Shown: positions 43,251 to 55,359 of the stretch, piece after piece | How the letters are laid out: each line of letters starts with the position of its first letter | Numbering within the stretch: position 1 is the stretch's first letter | Source: Chalara sp. BL73 | Taxonomy: Eukaryota; Ascomycota; Leotiomycetes; Helotiales | DNA length: 64,000 nt | Direction: 5' to 3' | Assembly (NCBI GenBank): GCA_918026815.1 | Contig: CAKJVC010000198.1 | Coordinates: 186,001-250,000 of the forward strand | Notes under the pieces: generated by a model | What the model saw: the letters and a program-made list of their open reading frames with translations, nothing else | What the model was told of the DNA's origin: nothing | Databases searched by the model: none | Position numbers and translations under genes: made by a program

Positions 43251-44853
43251 ATTGAAAGTTTGAGGTTGATAGCGTTAGAAAGTTATCTGAAGCTTGTGTT
43301 GAATAAGGTTCAAAGGCAACTTTGTCTGAATAGCTGAGCTGTGAGGAGAAAAAGCGAGTGTTGCGGGGAGCGAAGGTTACCTTTATACTTGAAACTCCAC
43401 GGAAACTTATCCCAAGTGTAAGACGCAAGAATTCCAATCCGAACTTGACGAAAATATTGCAGATTTTGTCTGTATGCATACATTCAATCTATGCAACGCA
43501 CATAAGGTTATAGTTGTATCTGTGCTGCCGAGTTTGGTTAGCCAAGCGTACACGATCCACATTGGAAATACTGTCTTGTCAAACTCAGCACTGTGGATTA
43601 TGCAATAAGCACATATATTGGTACTATAAGTTAGATGATATTAGACCTCAACCGACTGTTGACTTTTGAAGAAATGTAGTTATTTATTCACCGCTCCTCT
43701 TCTCCTGCCTCTTCTTTTGTTTAATATTAATCCTTCCCACAAAATTGAATATTTTTTCCCCAGCAAGAGTGAGTTAGTAATGAATACTTTCTCTGCTTCC
43801 TTGCATGTCATATCGGACAATTACCTTTTGTTTAATCCGATCAAGAATAAGGCCGCAGCTTACCCTAGCTCGCACTATTGCACAAGGGTTTGTATCTACC
43901 AATCTTATTCTTCTATCCTGCGTATTTATTGGGTATTTATCAGATAGTTTTCGAATGAGAAAGTGTGATCCAAGCGTGCAGGTTAAGGCTTAGCCCATGC
44001 ATTTTGTGCCAAAGTGGGATGTTGGGGCTATGGCCGCGTTATCGCATATCTCACAGTGTCCCTTGCGTATGTGGTGCTAGTTCATATTCGCAGTTTTACT
44101 AGGTTATTATTCGAGCTTCTATATATAATCGCCTCAGCGGTGGAAGTTCTAGCGACCCCTATCCTCTTAGCCGAGTAAGAACTGGGCTGGAGTATTCAGG
44201 CTGATTAAAATTTTGCATATCGTCTGCAGTAAGACAAAGCTAAGTATCCATAGCTTGTCCATGATAACTTCAAAACATAGCTCTACCGACCTGAGATTAA
44301 AGCCGACAAGAGCAATTGTAGACTATGCAATACTACGCTACACAAAAGGATCTTACGTTGTACGACTGCAGTGGACAACCTGCCTGCAGGGATTTAGGCT
44401 AATTGATTTTTTTTATTGGTCGTCTGGTTTTCGGTAGGAAAAAAGGGAATTACGTGCAGAGAGGTGGCGTTGAGGGGTTGAAGTAAGCCCTAGCCTCATC
44501 CCGTACTCATACAACAGCAGCCTCACGTGGACGCCAATCAATCATTTCCTGTATCACTTTCTTACTTCCATATCCCTGTTCACAAATTTAGTCTTATTAT
44601 CGTCCGGACGAACATTAACCCACTGGTCAGCGTGCTTATGAGATGATGAAAGCTGGGAGATCTTTTCGTCTCCAAATTGGTTCTTTCAGCACGCAAAATT
44701 GTCATTGAGAAAGCGCTCTACTGGCTAGCTCCGGTGGTCTTCTCGAATAGACTGCCCCATCTGACTCTTTTCGCTTTACTCCCGTACCTTTTCGTTCTTA
44801 TTTTTCAATTTGTCTCCCATCTAATCTTTTACTCTGCAACAATCTTCCAGAGA
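43251..44853. other. Intergenic, nothing firmly recognised
   Basis: 1.6 kb with mixed composition. The part next to 43251 is the likely promoter of the six-cysteine gene. A plus-strand reading around 44260-44380 (IVDYAILRYTKGSY) faintly recalls the end of a copia-type polyprotein, but is too short to call. Confidence 0.4.
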
Positions 44854-47160
44854 ATGTTTTTCTATACTCTTTTCACTCGTTTAGTCTTTCTCTCATATGC
44901 GAGGCGTGCAGTCCATGCCGCGCATCGAGGAATCACTATCGCAGAAAGGGTTGCTGCTATGGAATATACACTAGTTGAAGAAGCTTTGCTTTTCACAAAC
45001 CCAATAAACCCATGCAGCACCTTTATTAATGAGGTCGATTCATCGCCAGCTACTGCCCCCCTGAACACAGGTCACCAAACCTCTGCCGAATGGGTTCGCC
45101 TCATATTTCACGATTTTATTACAGCTGATGTTGCGGCAGGAACTGGGTATGTGCTCTGTTTTAATGGATGGCTGAAGAAAACTGGCTGATATGGAGCAGT
45201 GGGCTTGATGCTTCGATTGGATTTGAGTCAGAGCGCGCTGAGAATATTGGGAGGCATTTTATCAATGATAGTCTTATCTTCGTAAGCGCTTATATCTGAA
45301 ACCCAGCTCCATTTGGTAAACTAACTTCTGAGGAGTTCGATGTAGTATGTCTAGAACTCAGCTGAAAATTTCAGAGCCGCAGAGCCCACTGACCCAGTGT
45401 AGTTCGTCAATGCATACGTCTCGCTAGCCGACATGATTGCTTTAGTAGGCCATTTCCCGACAGATGGCCGAGAAGAGATTAACTTTCTCAGGGCGCAATT
45501 ATGTCACTTAGGACATGCAGTGGATTGGACGCAGGAATTGAATTGAAGGTTGGAAGAATCGATGCAACCAAAGCAGGACCAACTGGTGTGCCAGAAGCAT
45601 TCACGGTTTGCTAGGCGAGTTGACTCTCAATTCAGTGCTAATATATCCTACAGGATCTGAGTACGACCCTGGCAACTTTTGAGAAGGCCGGATTCAACCA
45701 AACTGAGGCAATCACTGCTGTGTAAGTTCTCATCTTCCGTAGCTCTCGAGGACAAGACTGAACGTTTGCAGAGCCTGCGGTCACTCACTTGGCGGCGTCC
45801 TTCACGTGGATTTTCCAGATATCGGTATAAAACCCTATATTCCACACTTGTAATTTTGGATATACGAGACCCGGCATATGCGCCTGGCTACCACTAACTC
45901 TATATAGTCGGTGAAGATGCCGTCAGTGTAAACAAGTAAAACGCCTTCGAACTAACAATGAAGCTCTGCTGACCATTGAAGTACTGATGGTAGAGCTCCT
46001 TTTGATTCAACCCCTGATATTTTCGATCATACTAGTGTTACAGAGTATTTGACAGGTACTGGAAAATGCGGTGGCCCATTAGTTATCGGAAATAATGTGA
46101 CCACTCGCTCTGACCTCCGTCTCTTCCAGTCGGATAACAATGTCACAATGAGGAGGTTTATGAACCTGCCCCAGACTGCGCACGCTTTTAACTAACTACT
46201 CCTCAAGCCTCTCAGATCCCGATACCTTCCACACCAAATGTGGATACATCTTTCAGCGCATGATTGACACTGTGCCCGCAGCTGTCACTCTTTCAGACCC
46301 TGTCGTTCCCCAGAAGTGGAAGATCATGACTTACGACTATGAGCTCGCGGCTGATGGAACTCTGTCAATATTTGGGAGAATAAGAGTTCGCAATACCTTA
46401 TATCTCTCGTTTTTGAAGATAATTAACAAGTTTCAGTACTTTTGTGGTGTCGGAATCACCTGTCCCGCTCCACCAACGCTTTCATACATCTTCGACACCT
46501 CGAACGGCCCCACTGGGTCCTTTTCCACTCTGCCTCTTGGTACCATAGCAGGCACTACCCCAGGAAGTTGGTCTTTTAATATTCATCCAACCCTCTCTCA
46601 CTCCACACGCACGCTGACCTATCCCTGCAGACTCTAACACCTGTCGTTCATCATTTTCTACCACCGCCCCATTTTTTGGCAACTTCTCATCCTACTGCTT
46701 CTCTAACAATATCACTTCTTCTACCACCGCCATAAATATCCAAAACGAATACTCCTACACACTCTTCCCTTCTATCTTCGTGGCAAAGTCAAACTCAAGC
46801 ATCACCCAAACAACATCCGTCATCAATAACTCTTCCACAATCTTGTACACTACGCTCGCGCTCTCGGCTGCGGCGCTGACTTGGATTGTCAAGGATGCGG
46901 AGGCGTTGGATGTAGTGTTCTATCAAAAGGGCGCCGATCCGGCCTGTCAACACCGCCCATTTAATGTTGAGTGTACGAGGATTACACAGAGTGAGGGGAG
47001 CTTGGAGAGGTTCGGAACGGTCGGTGAGTATACAGTTTTTGTAGGGAGTCAAACTTGGTCTGGGCAAGGGGGGTTGGCGGCGGTTCAGGTTGGGATACGG
47101 GAGGTTTGGAGTATGAGTGTAGCCACAACGAGGTTGAGGACGACCACTATTGCTGTATGA
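44854..47160 (+). pseudogene. Class II-like secreted heme peroxidase gene, frameshifted
   Basis: Seven or more exons can be followed. The first (from ATG 44854) encodes a signal-like N-terminus and the distal His helix AEWVRLIFHDFITADVA. Next come LDASIGFESERAENIG, FVNAYVSLADMIA, ELKVGRIDATKAGPTGVPEA, LATFEKAGFNQTEAI, the proximal His motif ACGHSLGGVLHVDFPDI, and later FDSTPDIFDHTSVTEYL and SDLRLFQSDNNVTMRR. Splice sites are largely good (for example GTATAAAACC...CTATATAG). The frame breaks after HAFN, where AACTAACT is a 4-bp tandem duplication near 46189-46196; beyond it IFQRMIDTVP resumes in another frame. The junction after ADMIAL also fails to keep phase. A long C-terminal region, rich in Ser/Thr and Asn, runs to 47160. 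The intact enzyme would oxidise substrates with H2O2 outside the cell. Confidence 0.65.
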
Positions 47161-47884
47161 GTTGGGATATGGAGAAAGCAACCAAAAAATACGAACACAA
47201 ATATTTGTAAATGCTTTTAAAAAAAAGCAAATATGCCAAGACAGCCCCTTACGTAGCAAATTTTTCACTTTTTTTGTTTTTTTATAAATGCAAACAAAAC
47301 TAACCCTAAATCGACAGCGCCAGAAAAATCAAAAGCGCCAGAAAAGTCGGAAGCCAGGAACGTCGAGGGCCAGGAAAGTCGAGAGCGCAAAGAACATCGA
47401 GAGCGCAAAAAACGTCAAGAGCCAGGAAAGTCGAAAGGCCCAGAAGTTATTAATTTAATGATCTCGATTTGCGATTTGCAATTTGATCAATTATCACTTT
47501 CTATTACCTCATTTTGCGTTTTAAGCGTATGGTGGTTATGTCATGCGGTACTTGGCAAACTTGTGGGAGACTTCACATCCGATTTCGTGACTCTGGACCA
47601 GGTCTGTGTACAGGCCATCATCAATTATAGCCGTCCTGCAAATTCTCGTATAAGCGTGTTCTCTCTTCAAGGGAGGAGTCGTCGCCCCGATTTGCTGTGA
47701 GATTACTCGCATTCTTTTGCATTCCCGCCGAATTGTTTAAAGCACTTGAGATGCCTACAACTACTGCTTCATCGGTGTCTCCAATCCAAGGAGCAGTCCA
47801 AAAAAGCAACGAAATTAGGGTTACGACTGCGATTGAGCAGGCAAGGCTCTCTAGGCTTTCCTAAGAACTCGTACTAATCAATAG
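47161..47884. repeat. Intergenic with a degenerate 16-18-bp tandem array
   Basis: At about 47310-47445, eight imperfect units of the type CGAGAGCGCCAGAAAAGT follow one another. The remaining sequence may contain 5' exons of the next gene; an ATG frame at 47752 (MPTTTASSVSPIQGAVQ) is open for 37 codons but has no clear donor. Confidence 0.5.
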
Positions 47885-49855
47885 ACCAGCAAATTCGGTT
47901 TGATATCAATAGCCTTAATCACTTATCTCTGAGCAACGGGTCGTGGAAGTCTTGCTATGTTCTGACGGACCAAATCGAGCCAAAATATTCTGATTGGTAT
48001 CAAATCAAGTCGGCACGAGGATTGCATATTGTTGGGAAATGCTGTAATGGCAAATTTTACGAAGTTGCTGTTCATGAATCATACATCCCGTGGCTTCTCC
48101 GCCACAACTTTGATTTTCTGCCTTGCCTTGATGTTGGTGTTGATGTCGGTGTTAACAGAGCAGAGCCCACAGACGCCGAAATACGAGTGCATGGCATACC
48201 GGCAGCAAGAAAGAGAGCACGGGCTAGCTTTCTTCTCAATATTGTCAACGCGATCAAATCTGGGCACAGCCCAGGACTTGTATCCTACTTCCGCCATATC
48301 GTCCCATTATCACTTCGAATATCGCTAGAATGGGCTATCTTAAGCCACGAAATACTGGTGAACTTGTTGTGAATTTAATTGCAAAATGGTAATGCTAACA
48401 TCTCCCAGGAATCTGACCCCCAGATCCGCAACAAATTTGTCTTTTGTCTTCTGCTCATCGCGCTCAGTTTAAATCACGATTACAGCTGCCCCACTGTCGT
48501 CGAACTTCTTGAGAAGAATCAAGATGAATTGCTTCAAGATTTTCGGAAAGTCTATATAGACTTGCTTGATGCTACAGCTTCCAAACAAATTTTACAGTTT
48601 CATTTCATTGCACTTGTCCGAGCCTTGTTCACATTTTGTGGTGGCCGGGAGAATGTCCTGCAGCAGGAATTCTACTTTGGCTATACAGTTTCTCAGAATG
48701 CCGATTTCTTTGGTCGTCTTGTTGGTATTACCGGGTCACACTGTTTTGGGTCCTTTATTACACAAGAAATGCTCAAGGCTCTTTCATTGTCCAAGGCCGT
48801 TGCAAATGGCGACGTTAATTTACTGGATATCCGGGGCTTAGTTCATCAGATGATGGACTCTCTCCCTATTGGATTCCCACAAGGGTACTTGGTATAGTTG
48901 CTCTAATTTAGCAACCCTGATCCAAATTGACGCTCTTTAGGACATTCCAGCCAAACTGCTTTATGGACTTGGCAAAGGAGAAGTGGACCAAATTCGCGTA
49001 CAAATGTTGTTATTCCTTGCAAATATACAAGATCAGAACTAAGGCAGAATAGTGTATATTTTTACCGTACTCAACCTTCCCTTCAAATACCGGAGAACAA
49101 TATTCTAGTTCTTTTCACGAGCTCAATCTTCCAAGGCCAGCCTCTCCGAGTCCTTAGTACATGGGCAGCTTCAGATGACGGCCGGGGTTTATATCAACGA
49201 TTGATCAAAGATATTCAGCACATTCAGACAACTGAGCAACTCGCATTGACACTAGCGGCCTTGCTGTGTTATCAGCGAATTCTTCTTTACTTTTCAAACA
49301 ATACCACACAGTCGATCAAAAGCTGTAGTTACTTAAGAGATTTTGGTGCTCTTATCGATGGCGAGCTTTCTAGGAATGAGCGGGCGGTGCTTGAGCACAT
49401 GGTAATTTCATTTCTACATGCCCTTCGTACCTTCGGCGATGGCCATCAAGAAATACGTCGATTCCTGGCCACTTTAATTGACACAGAGACTCCTGTGGAA
49501 CGTCCTTCGATTGAATATTGGGTAAGAAGGATAAAGTATAAGCTACCTCATAGAGAATTATCACTTCGTCAACATTATTGCTGGTGGGCTTTTGTTCCAG
49601 CTGTTTTGTAGTATGACCCAGTTTACCTACATTTTTTAACTGACAGCTAAAACTACCAGCAGTGGTTTACGAGGTCTATGGACAGCCTTAGCTGGCTTGG
49701 TTAGTCAGAATATCCATTTTTTCAAGTATGTTGATGGGCTAATATTAGATACAGTTCACCTTCTCGACTATTTATGCTCTTCAGATCTTCCCTCATCAAG
49801 TCTGCCCTTTAACGGCTCAACCCCCGAGACAGCATTCTGGTGTTACATGGGGTGA
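47885..49855 (+). CDS. Multi-exon protein of unknown function
   Basis: Supported exons are 47885-48357 (acceptor CAATAG after a TACTAAT branch), 48409-48891, 48941-48997 or a little longer, 49109-~49607 and ~49665-49855 (ends FWCYMG and TGA). The phases of the first three join exactly. The 48997/49109 junction and the 5' end are unresolved. The frame is helix-rich. Two segments resemble each other: FHFIALVRALFTFCGGREN in exon 2 and HMVISFLHALRTFGDGHQE in exon 4, each preceded by a similar LLD/LID helix, suggesting an internal duplication. No signal peptide, catalytic motif or known domain is recognised. Exon-like composition over 1.9 kb with matched splice signals argues for a real gene. Confidence 0.55.
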
Positions 49856-50625
49856 GATACCGGACATCGAAAAGGCACCTGACGTTGATACCGTTCATAC
49901 TAAAAAGAGATGTTGTAGCAAAAACTCTGAGGGCAATTTGACGGCTGGAGCACAACACAACCTAGTTCAAGGGAAATGCACTGTATAATATATTTAAGGA
50001 GTTGAGCAGTTTGAAAGCGGAGTTGGTGGAGGTCTTTCTTTTCCTTCTTTTCTGTATTCGTCTCGAATAAATACTTCTATTTAGTCTCACCAATTTAATA
50101 CTGCATTTAAATAGCTTGTCACTCCATGTTCCTGATGTATCAAAGATATGTTAGCCCGGATTCGGTATCCTCCAAAAAGTAACTCGACAAATAAGCAGTG
50201 AGGCTGATAGAACGTGAATTACATAATAATAGTCAGAAGGAGTTTGGGGATGCCGTCAAACTCTCTATTGTTCGCTATATGATTGTATGAAGTGTGTTCT
50301 AGCAATTTGTGCGTGTGAAAATGATCTATATGATCCAACCCACAAAGGTTCTATATAAGTAGATAGGATTTTCTTAGATAGGAGCTTCATGCTCAACTCA
50401 AATAGTATTCTCTATACTTAGTGTTGGTATGAGTGAATAGCACACCCTGTGCGCGGCCCGATTCAGCCAGTGCGCTCAAGCCCCCTCCCAAAATAAAACA
50501 AATGTGCAACTGATGAACGGCGCTCTGTTCTCTCTTTGTTTCCTCAGTTGCTAAAATAAGGCATTATCGTCTCTTATCTAAAATTAAACACTCCGCTGCA
50601 AGGTGCGCCATCTACGATCGAAGGG
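49856..50625. repeat. Intergenic with repeat E
   Basis: About 50205-50360 is a copy of repeat E (GTCAGAAGGAGTTTGGGGAT...GAAGTGTGTTCTAGCAA), in the same orientation as 57637-57745 and inverted to 42090-42210. A GGTTCTATATAAG box follows it. The region just before 50626 is the likely promoter of the third APH-like gene. Confidence 0.6.
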
Positions 50626-52093
50626 ATGGGCTGGCGAGACGAATGGCCGCCCGGGCCAGACGGGAATCCATCTGACGGCCTGCAATTATTGGATTTAGTT
50701 CGCAACGGCAAGAGCCCTTTCGAAGGAGCCTGGGATGTCAGTTTGCTTGTCCAAGAAATTGAAGAGGAATTCAGCACGCAGGTGACTGACATCCCGAAGG
50801 TGTCCAAAGGCTCCAACAACTATGTAAGCCAAGATTTCCGTGGGTATCTACCGCCCAGGCTGGACATACTGATCCTAACTCTAGCACAATCAAGGGTTTC
50901 CACATCAAAGCCTCGAGTAAACCGGACATAGTGGCACGGCTCGCTCGTGGCGATGTTAACATGCCTGATTTTGACGGCTTTTCAATCGACAAACAAGTCC
51001 CTGAGGTTCAATTCGAGGCGGCTACATACGAGCTATTGCGCTCTGAACCCGAGATTAGAGCTTCCCATTTGCTTTATTTCCGTGTCCCGGTACAGAACCC
51101 AGGTACAAAGGTCAGAAAACCTGCAGATATCTCGGGCCGTCGCTTAATGGTGTTCGAAAGAGCAGAAGGTGTGCATGATCTATGGGATGATCTCAGTGCA
51201 GACAGCAAGGTAAACGATGCACATGGCCACGAGCCTCCCTTGGATGGTTAGTCGAATGTTAACACTCACTAGTTCATCCTCCTTGATCAGCTAGCTCACA
51301 TGCGTGCTGCCTTGTTTCACTATGATCCGCCACTTGAATTCGCCGCAAAATATCTGCACGACCGCACCTTCAATTTTAAGCCAAATTCGCTCTCCATGCT
51401 TGTAGCGCCGACCCGTGATTTTTTTTATTCATATGTTAGAGGAAAAGATTAGAGCCGCGATTAGGAATCAAGGCGATATGATCGGTTGGGAGGATGCTCA
51501 GGAGACAGTTGGGCCAATAGCTCTAGCGGCAAAGGGGTCGCTCTTACGGGTGATCCCCCATATTACACCTCCGGAGTCACCAAATTCCAGAACATCTCTA
51601 TACCGTCTCGTACTTGAACACGGCGACTTCGGAATTCACAACACGTCGATTACCAAAAGCGCAAACGGTGAGCCTCTTGTCACATCCTTGTACGATTGGG
51701 AGACTGCATGCATCGTCCCAGCACTACTATCCGACCCCTTGGTCGCAGTGAATCCAGTGGACTTGATTGCGGATGAGACGGGCGGACCAAGTATCACCCG
51801 GATACCCAAAACTTCGACACTGGCAGACCTAGGAACATATGCTACCTGGGCCAAGCATTATATGGTGGTGCGTCTCCTTCCTAGCACGAAGCTTGATTTG
51901 CAACTAACATGAATCATTAATCTAGAAGCTCTTCAACGAAGCACCAGACTACAAGTTCGCCATTGAAATGGGAAAGAATGTCCGCCATCTATGGTTCTCT
52001 TTGCGTGGCTGGCGTGGAGGTAATGCGGAAGAGTTCTTCGGCGAGCTTGGGGCATGGGCAGAGAAGCGAGTGAATGAACTTGGTGTCTCTTGA
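50626..52093 (+). CDS. APH-family phosphotransferase with a +1 frameshift in a T8 tract
   Basis: Exons are 50626-50823, 50895-51209, 51273-51867 and 51926-52093; splice phases are all 0. Exon 3 leaves frame after LVAPTRDFF and resumes in the next frame as IHMLEEKIRAAIRNQGDM; the switch lies at T8 (51419-51426), where seven T would be in frame. The catalytic loop EHGDFGIHN and the metal-binding Asp in LYDWETACIVPALLSDP are present in the downstream frame, so without the shift all kinase-fold elements are there. The last exon encodes NVRHLWFSLRGWRGG and ends GVS. As read, the product would stop at 51452 before the active site. It resembles fungal APH proteins of unknown substrate. Confidence 0.75.
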
Positions 52094-52343
52094 AAATAGC
52101 ATGGCGGCGCCATCTTGGTGGGTATCTGAAAACTAGTCACTTGGATTTGCAGTAAATGAACGAACCCCGACGAACTCGTTGCAATACCCATGCTCACTTA
52201 TCTTGTATTCGTGTTCTGCCCATGGTTGTTGCGCATTCTCGAATAGGTATTAAAGTCAGTCTAGGATCAAGTGCATCTGGTTTAATGGCGCATAGAGACA
52301 GAGTCGGAAACGCATTGCTCAAATCTGCTCCTACGATCTTAGT

Positions 52344-53230
52344 TTAGACGGCGCATCTTCTGCCATTCGCCCACAAAGCACTATGATCTTCAGGTAAAGC
52401 AGAGACATATTGAAGTTCCATTGACGAACATGGTTCACCACCTCCTCCACTCACTCGATCAATTTGGCTTAGAAGTGTGCTTGTGATCTGTTCCACACTT
52501 GCCATGAACTCTAAAACCTGGTTTCTTTTCATCGAAGGCCACGGCAACAGGAATATAGCGGTCCTCTCTCTCATTTCCATTACTTGGGACAACGACACTT
52601 GCATTCCCAATAGAAAGTTCAGCCCAGTCATTACCAGCGAGAGTATCAATCCCAAAGAGCCCTTCGCAGCCGTTTGAAGCGAGAATATCAGCCAATTCTG
52701 TGATAAAGTCTGCTGAGATGGTAGGAGTGCTAACCCTGTCAAGACAAAGCATAGGTCAGCGCCAGCTCTCATTAAGCGAATGAGGTGTTGAGCGAAAAGT
52801 ATAGTTAGAGATAGACGGACGAGTTAGGCACCGCAGCAAACTCCATGGGAAGCGGGCCTTTACACATCCATGTCGTCGGCACGAGCTTATTACCCACTCT
52901 CTCGATCTCCCTCATCTGTTGGTTATCCATCAAATGAGCCGTGCCTTGCACCTTGACGATCGCTTCGTTGTCTTGGACTCGGTGGTGACGGTGCTGGAGG
53001 TAGAGAGTGAAGGCTTTCTGGGCATCGTGCTTGATGAACACATCACGAATTTGGCATTGGATAAGTTCTTCGAGATTCTTGGCCTATATGACAGAATCTC
53101 GTTAGTTACCCGACAAGGACATGTCGATAATTGAGGATTCATAGGTTGTTTCCAAACTGACCTCGCGTTGGGCATTGGCTTCTTCCAAGGAAGCTAAGCT
53201 ATTGTAAAGCACCGAGTCAACGAGGGCCAT
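52344..53230 (-). CDS. Hypothetical multi-exon gene, structure uncertain
   Basis: It reads from ATG 53230 (MALVDSVLYNSLASLEEANA). The frame meets TAA and TAG at about 53125 and 53101 but resumes in the same frame as AKNLEELIQCQIRDVFIKHD. An intron with GTCAGT donor, CTAAC branch and TATAG acceptor would remove both stops. The central part has QHRHHRVQDNEAIVKVQGTA and KLVPTTWMCKGPLPMEFAAV. A further intron (GTCCGT to TTGACAG) joins to STPTISADFITELADILASN and GCEGLFGIDTLAGNDWAELS. Near 52520 the frame shifts again before a tail ending at 52344. It resembles a family of short uncharacterised fungal proteins (recollection only). It may be partly degraded. Confidence 0.5.
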
Positions 53231-53360
53231 TCAGAAATGTCTGATGAATGGAAGTAAACGGTGTGTGGTGTTATCTGATCACTAGAGCAAGAATCGACTA
53301 GCTGAGGGAGCTATACGGAGTACTTAAAAACAAAAGTGGTGCGGCTCCGAGAATTTCAAT

Positions 53361-53627
53361 AATTTATCCTGACTCATTCTCAAATCCCCAAAAAGCAGCA
53401 TGTAATTCATCACGATCCGAATGGCTGGCGGCTTGGCGCGAGGATAAAAGGGCTGGTGTTTGGATAGTTTAAGGAAGATAGAGGTCAGTTTGTGAATAGA
53501 CCTACGTATACTCTTCCGCTCACCTTCGAGAAACCTGTGAATGACAGATCAAACGCAAGATCGGGGCTACATGCAAGACTTAACCACTGACAGTGGGCAT
53601 AGTGGAACGTTTTGGCGTTGGCGAACA
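53361..53627 (+). repeat. ~265-bp duplication H, copy 2
   Basis: Direct duplicate of 17078-17345, with the same TATA-like GGATAAAAGGG. Downstream, two overlapping 65-80-codon frames (53593-54032) occur but have no motif. Confidence 0.85.
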
Positions 53628-55359
53628 GCAGCACCTGCCGTTACATCATGAAAGTCTGGATCTATCCTCTCTGCGATATAAACAGCAGAAACCGGCAGCA
53701 GCAGATTCATTGTTACTATACAAGGAAAACAGGGGTGAAGAGGAAGCTTTGCATATGTACGAAGCACCGCTAATAATCTGTCAACAGAAATGAAGCATGT
53801 ATACACAAATGCACCTGCTAGCAAAATATCGAAAATGCCCGAGGCATTCAGAGCAGCCGTCCAGAATAGCCAGCTGTGGAATTCGGAAAGAAGTCAAGGA
53901 TTGGAGACGACAGGGCACTGGCCAAGTCTGTTCCCGAAGGATGACAGACAGGATGTCTCCTTTACCATCTGGTGTGGCAACGAGGACGGAGAACACCTGA
54001 CCAAATTCTTTGGAGGACAAGTTGAAATCTAAAGTACTGTAAAATATACGCTAGCGCCTCTGACGTGAACAGAATACCCGGCAGGCACATCATATTCCAG
54101 ATATTCGGTTGTGGGGCTTTCGTTGTCTATGTGCGTTGCGTAGTGGCCTATTTGCTTGTTGTAGATCGCAGGATACAAGCCTTTGAAACATATCTTCCTT
54201 GCCCTTGTTTTGGGGGGGGGGGGGGGGGCCAGGTGAATCGGGATGTCCTTTTCTTCTCGTCCAGCAAGAGCTTCGTCGCCAATCTGAATAGGCACACACA
54301 CGCTAGCTAGAAGTACATTGAAGGGAATAAAATGGACGTTCAAAATACTTGACCGCCATGATTAACAACAAAGTGTGCTAAATGGCCTCCTTGCTTGGTG
54401 GTTTCTCGTCACAAGGCGAAGAAGATGCGGACGTGACTATCGCCTATACAATACAAGTAGCTGCACAGACTGTATGGTGGGAGGAGAGGCTCGTCCTAGT
54501 ACTTACTTCGCCTGTAGGAGACGAGTTTGTATCCGTTGGGAGATTCGAGAATGAGGTTGCCTATTGCGCAGATGCCGCAGGTGTAGTCTTCAGACTCTCT
54601 GGTACTCTCCTAACGCGTTTGACAGAATATGCCAGGTGTAGTGGATGCAAGGAGGTAAGAGAAAGGCGCGCAGCGTAGGAAGAAAATGAATCCAGATGAA
54701 ATAAATTGCGGGGTCGAAATGCTGGAGTACGAGGGAAAATAGGGCGTATCGGTTGTTCCTCCACAGGTGGGATGAAGTCTATTGTCAGGCAGAACGACTG
54801 AGTCATCGTTGTCGCTCAAGAAACGATTTCGGATCGTATATGATCTCTTGCTTGCAATTCAAGAGGTTAAAGAGCTTCTTCGCAGAGAGGGGTTGTGCAA
54901 AGGTGTTGAGCCTTGATTGTCATGTGATTTGTCCAGGATTGTCCGCCACCGCGTCCCACCGAAATGACAAAATAGGAATGGTTGCCGCTGCGATATTTTA
55001 GCGCACCCATCTCCAGCATCTCATCCGCCTTCGACCGTTTCAAACCAAGCGGCAACATAAATTCATCTGCTACCCCTCCTCTTTCCAATCGGTATGGCCA
55101 CTTATCAAGCAACACCAAACACCCGAAAGGTTGGGCGGCAGCTCTCACTGCAAAACGACCAAGGGAAGCCAATTCATCACCGTTACTGCGTACTTTGCTG
55201 ATCATTAATAGGGAAGCGGCCTCAAGGTATCAAGAAGCCACGACTACAGCTATCTTCTCGTAAAAGCGCACGCCTGGAACGAGCTATATCCAAAGATAGG
55301 AATACCGAACCAAAGCCCCCGCTTCCCTCCCCAACTAGCAACACTCCCGGCAAAGAGGC
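53628..55359. other. Region without a firm gene
   Basis: Plus-strand frames at 53790-54032 and 54382-54678 have protein-like composition (for example WWEERLVLVLTSPVGDEF). They could be exons of one unrecognised gene following duplication H, but no splice chain is convincing. A G17 run lies at 54212-54228. Confidence 0.35.

Noticed and set aside
44213..44437. Possible copia polyprotein tail
   Set aside because: Only about 15 residues are suggestive, no adjacent domains are found, and no LTR pair surrounds it.
54090..54343. Proline-rich minus-strand frames
   Set aside because: The prolines come from the G17 run at 54212-54228 and no coding pattern surrounds it.
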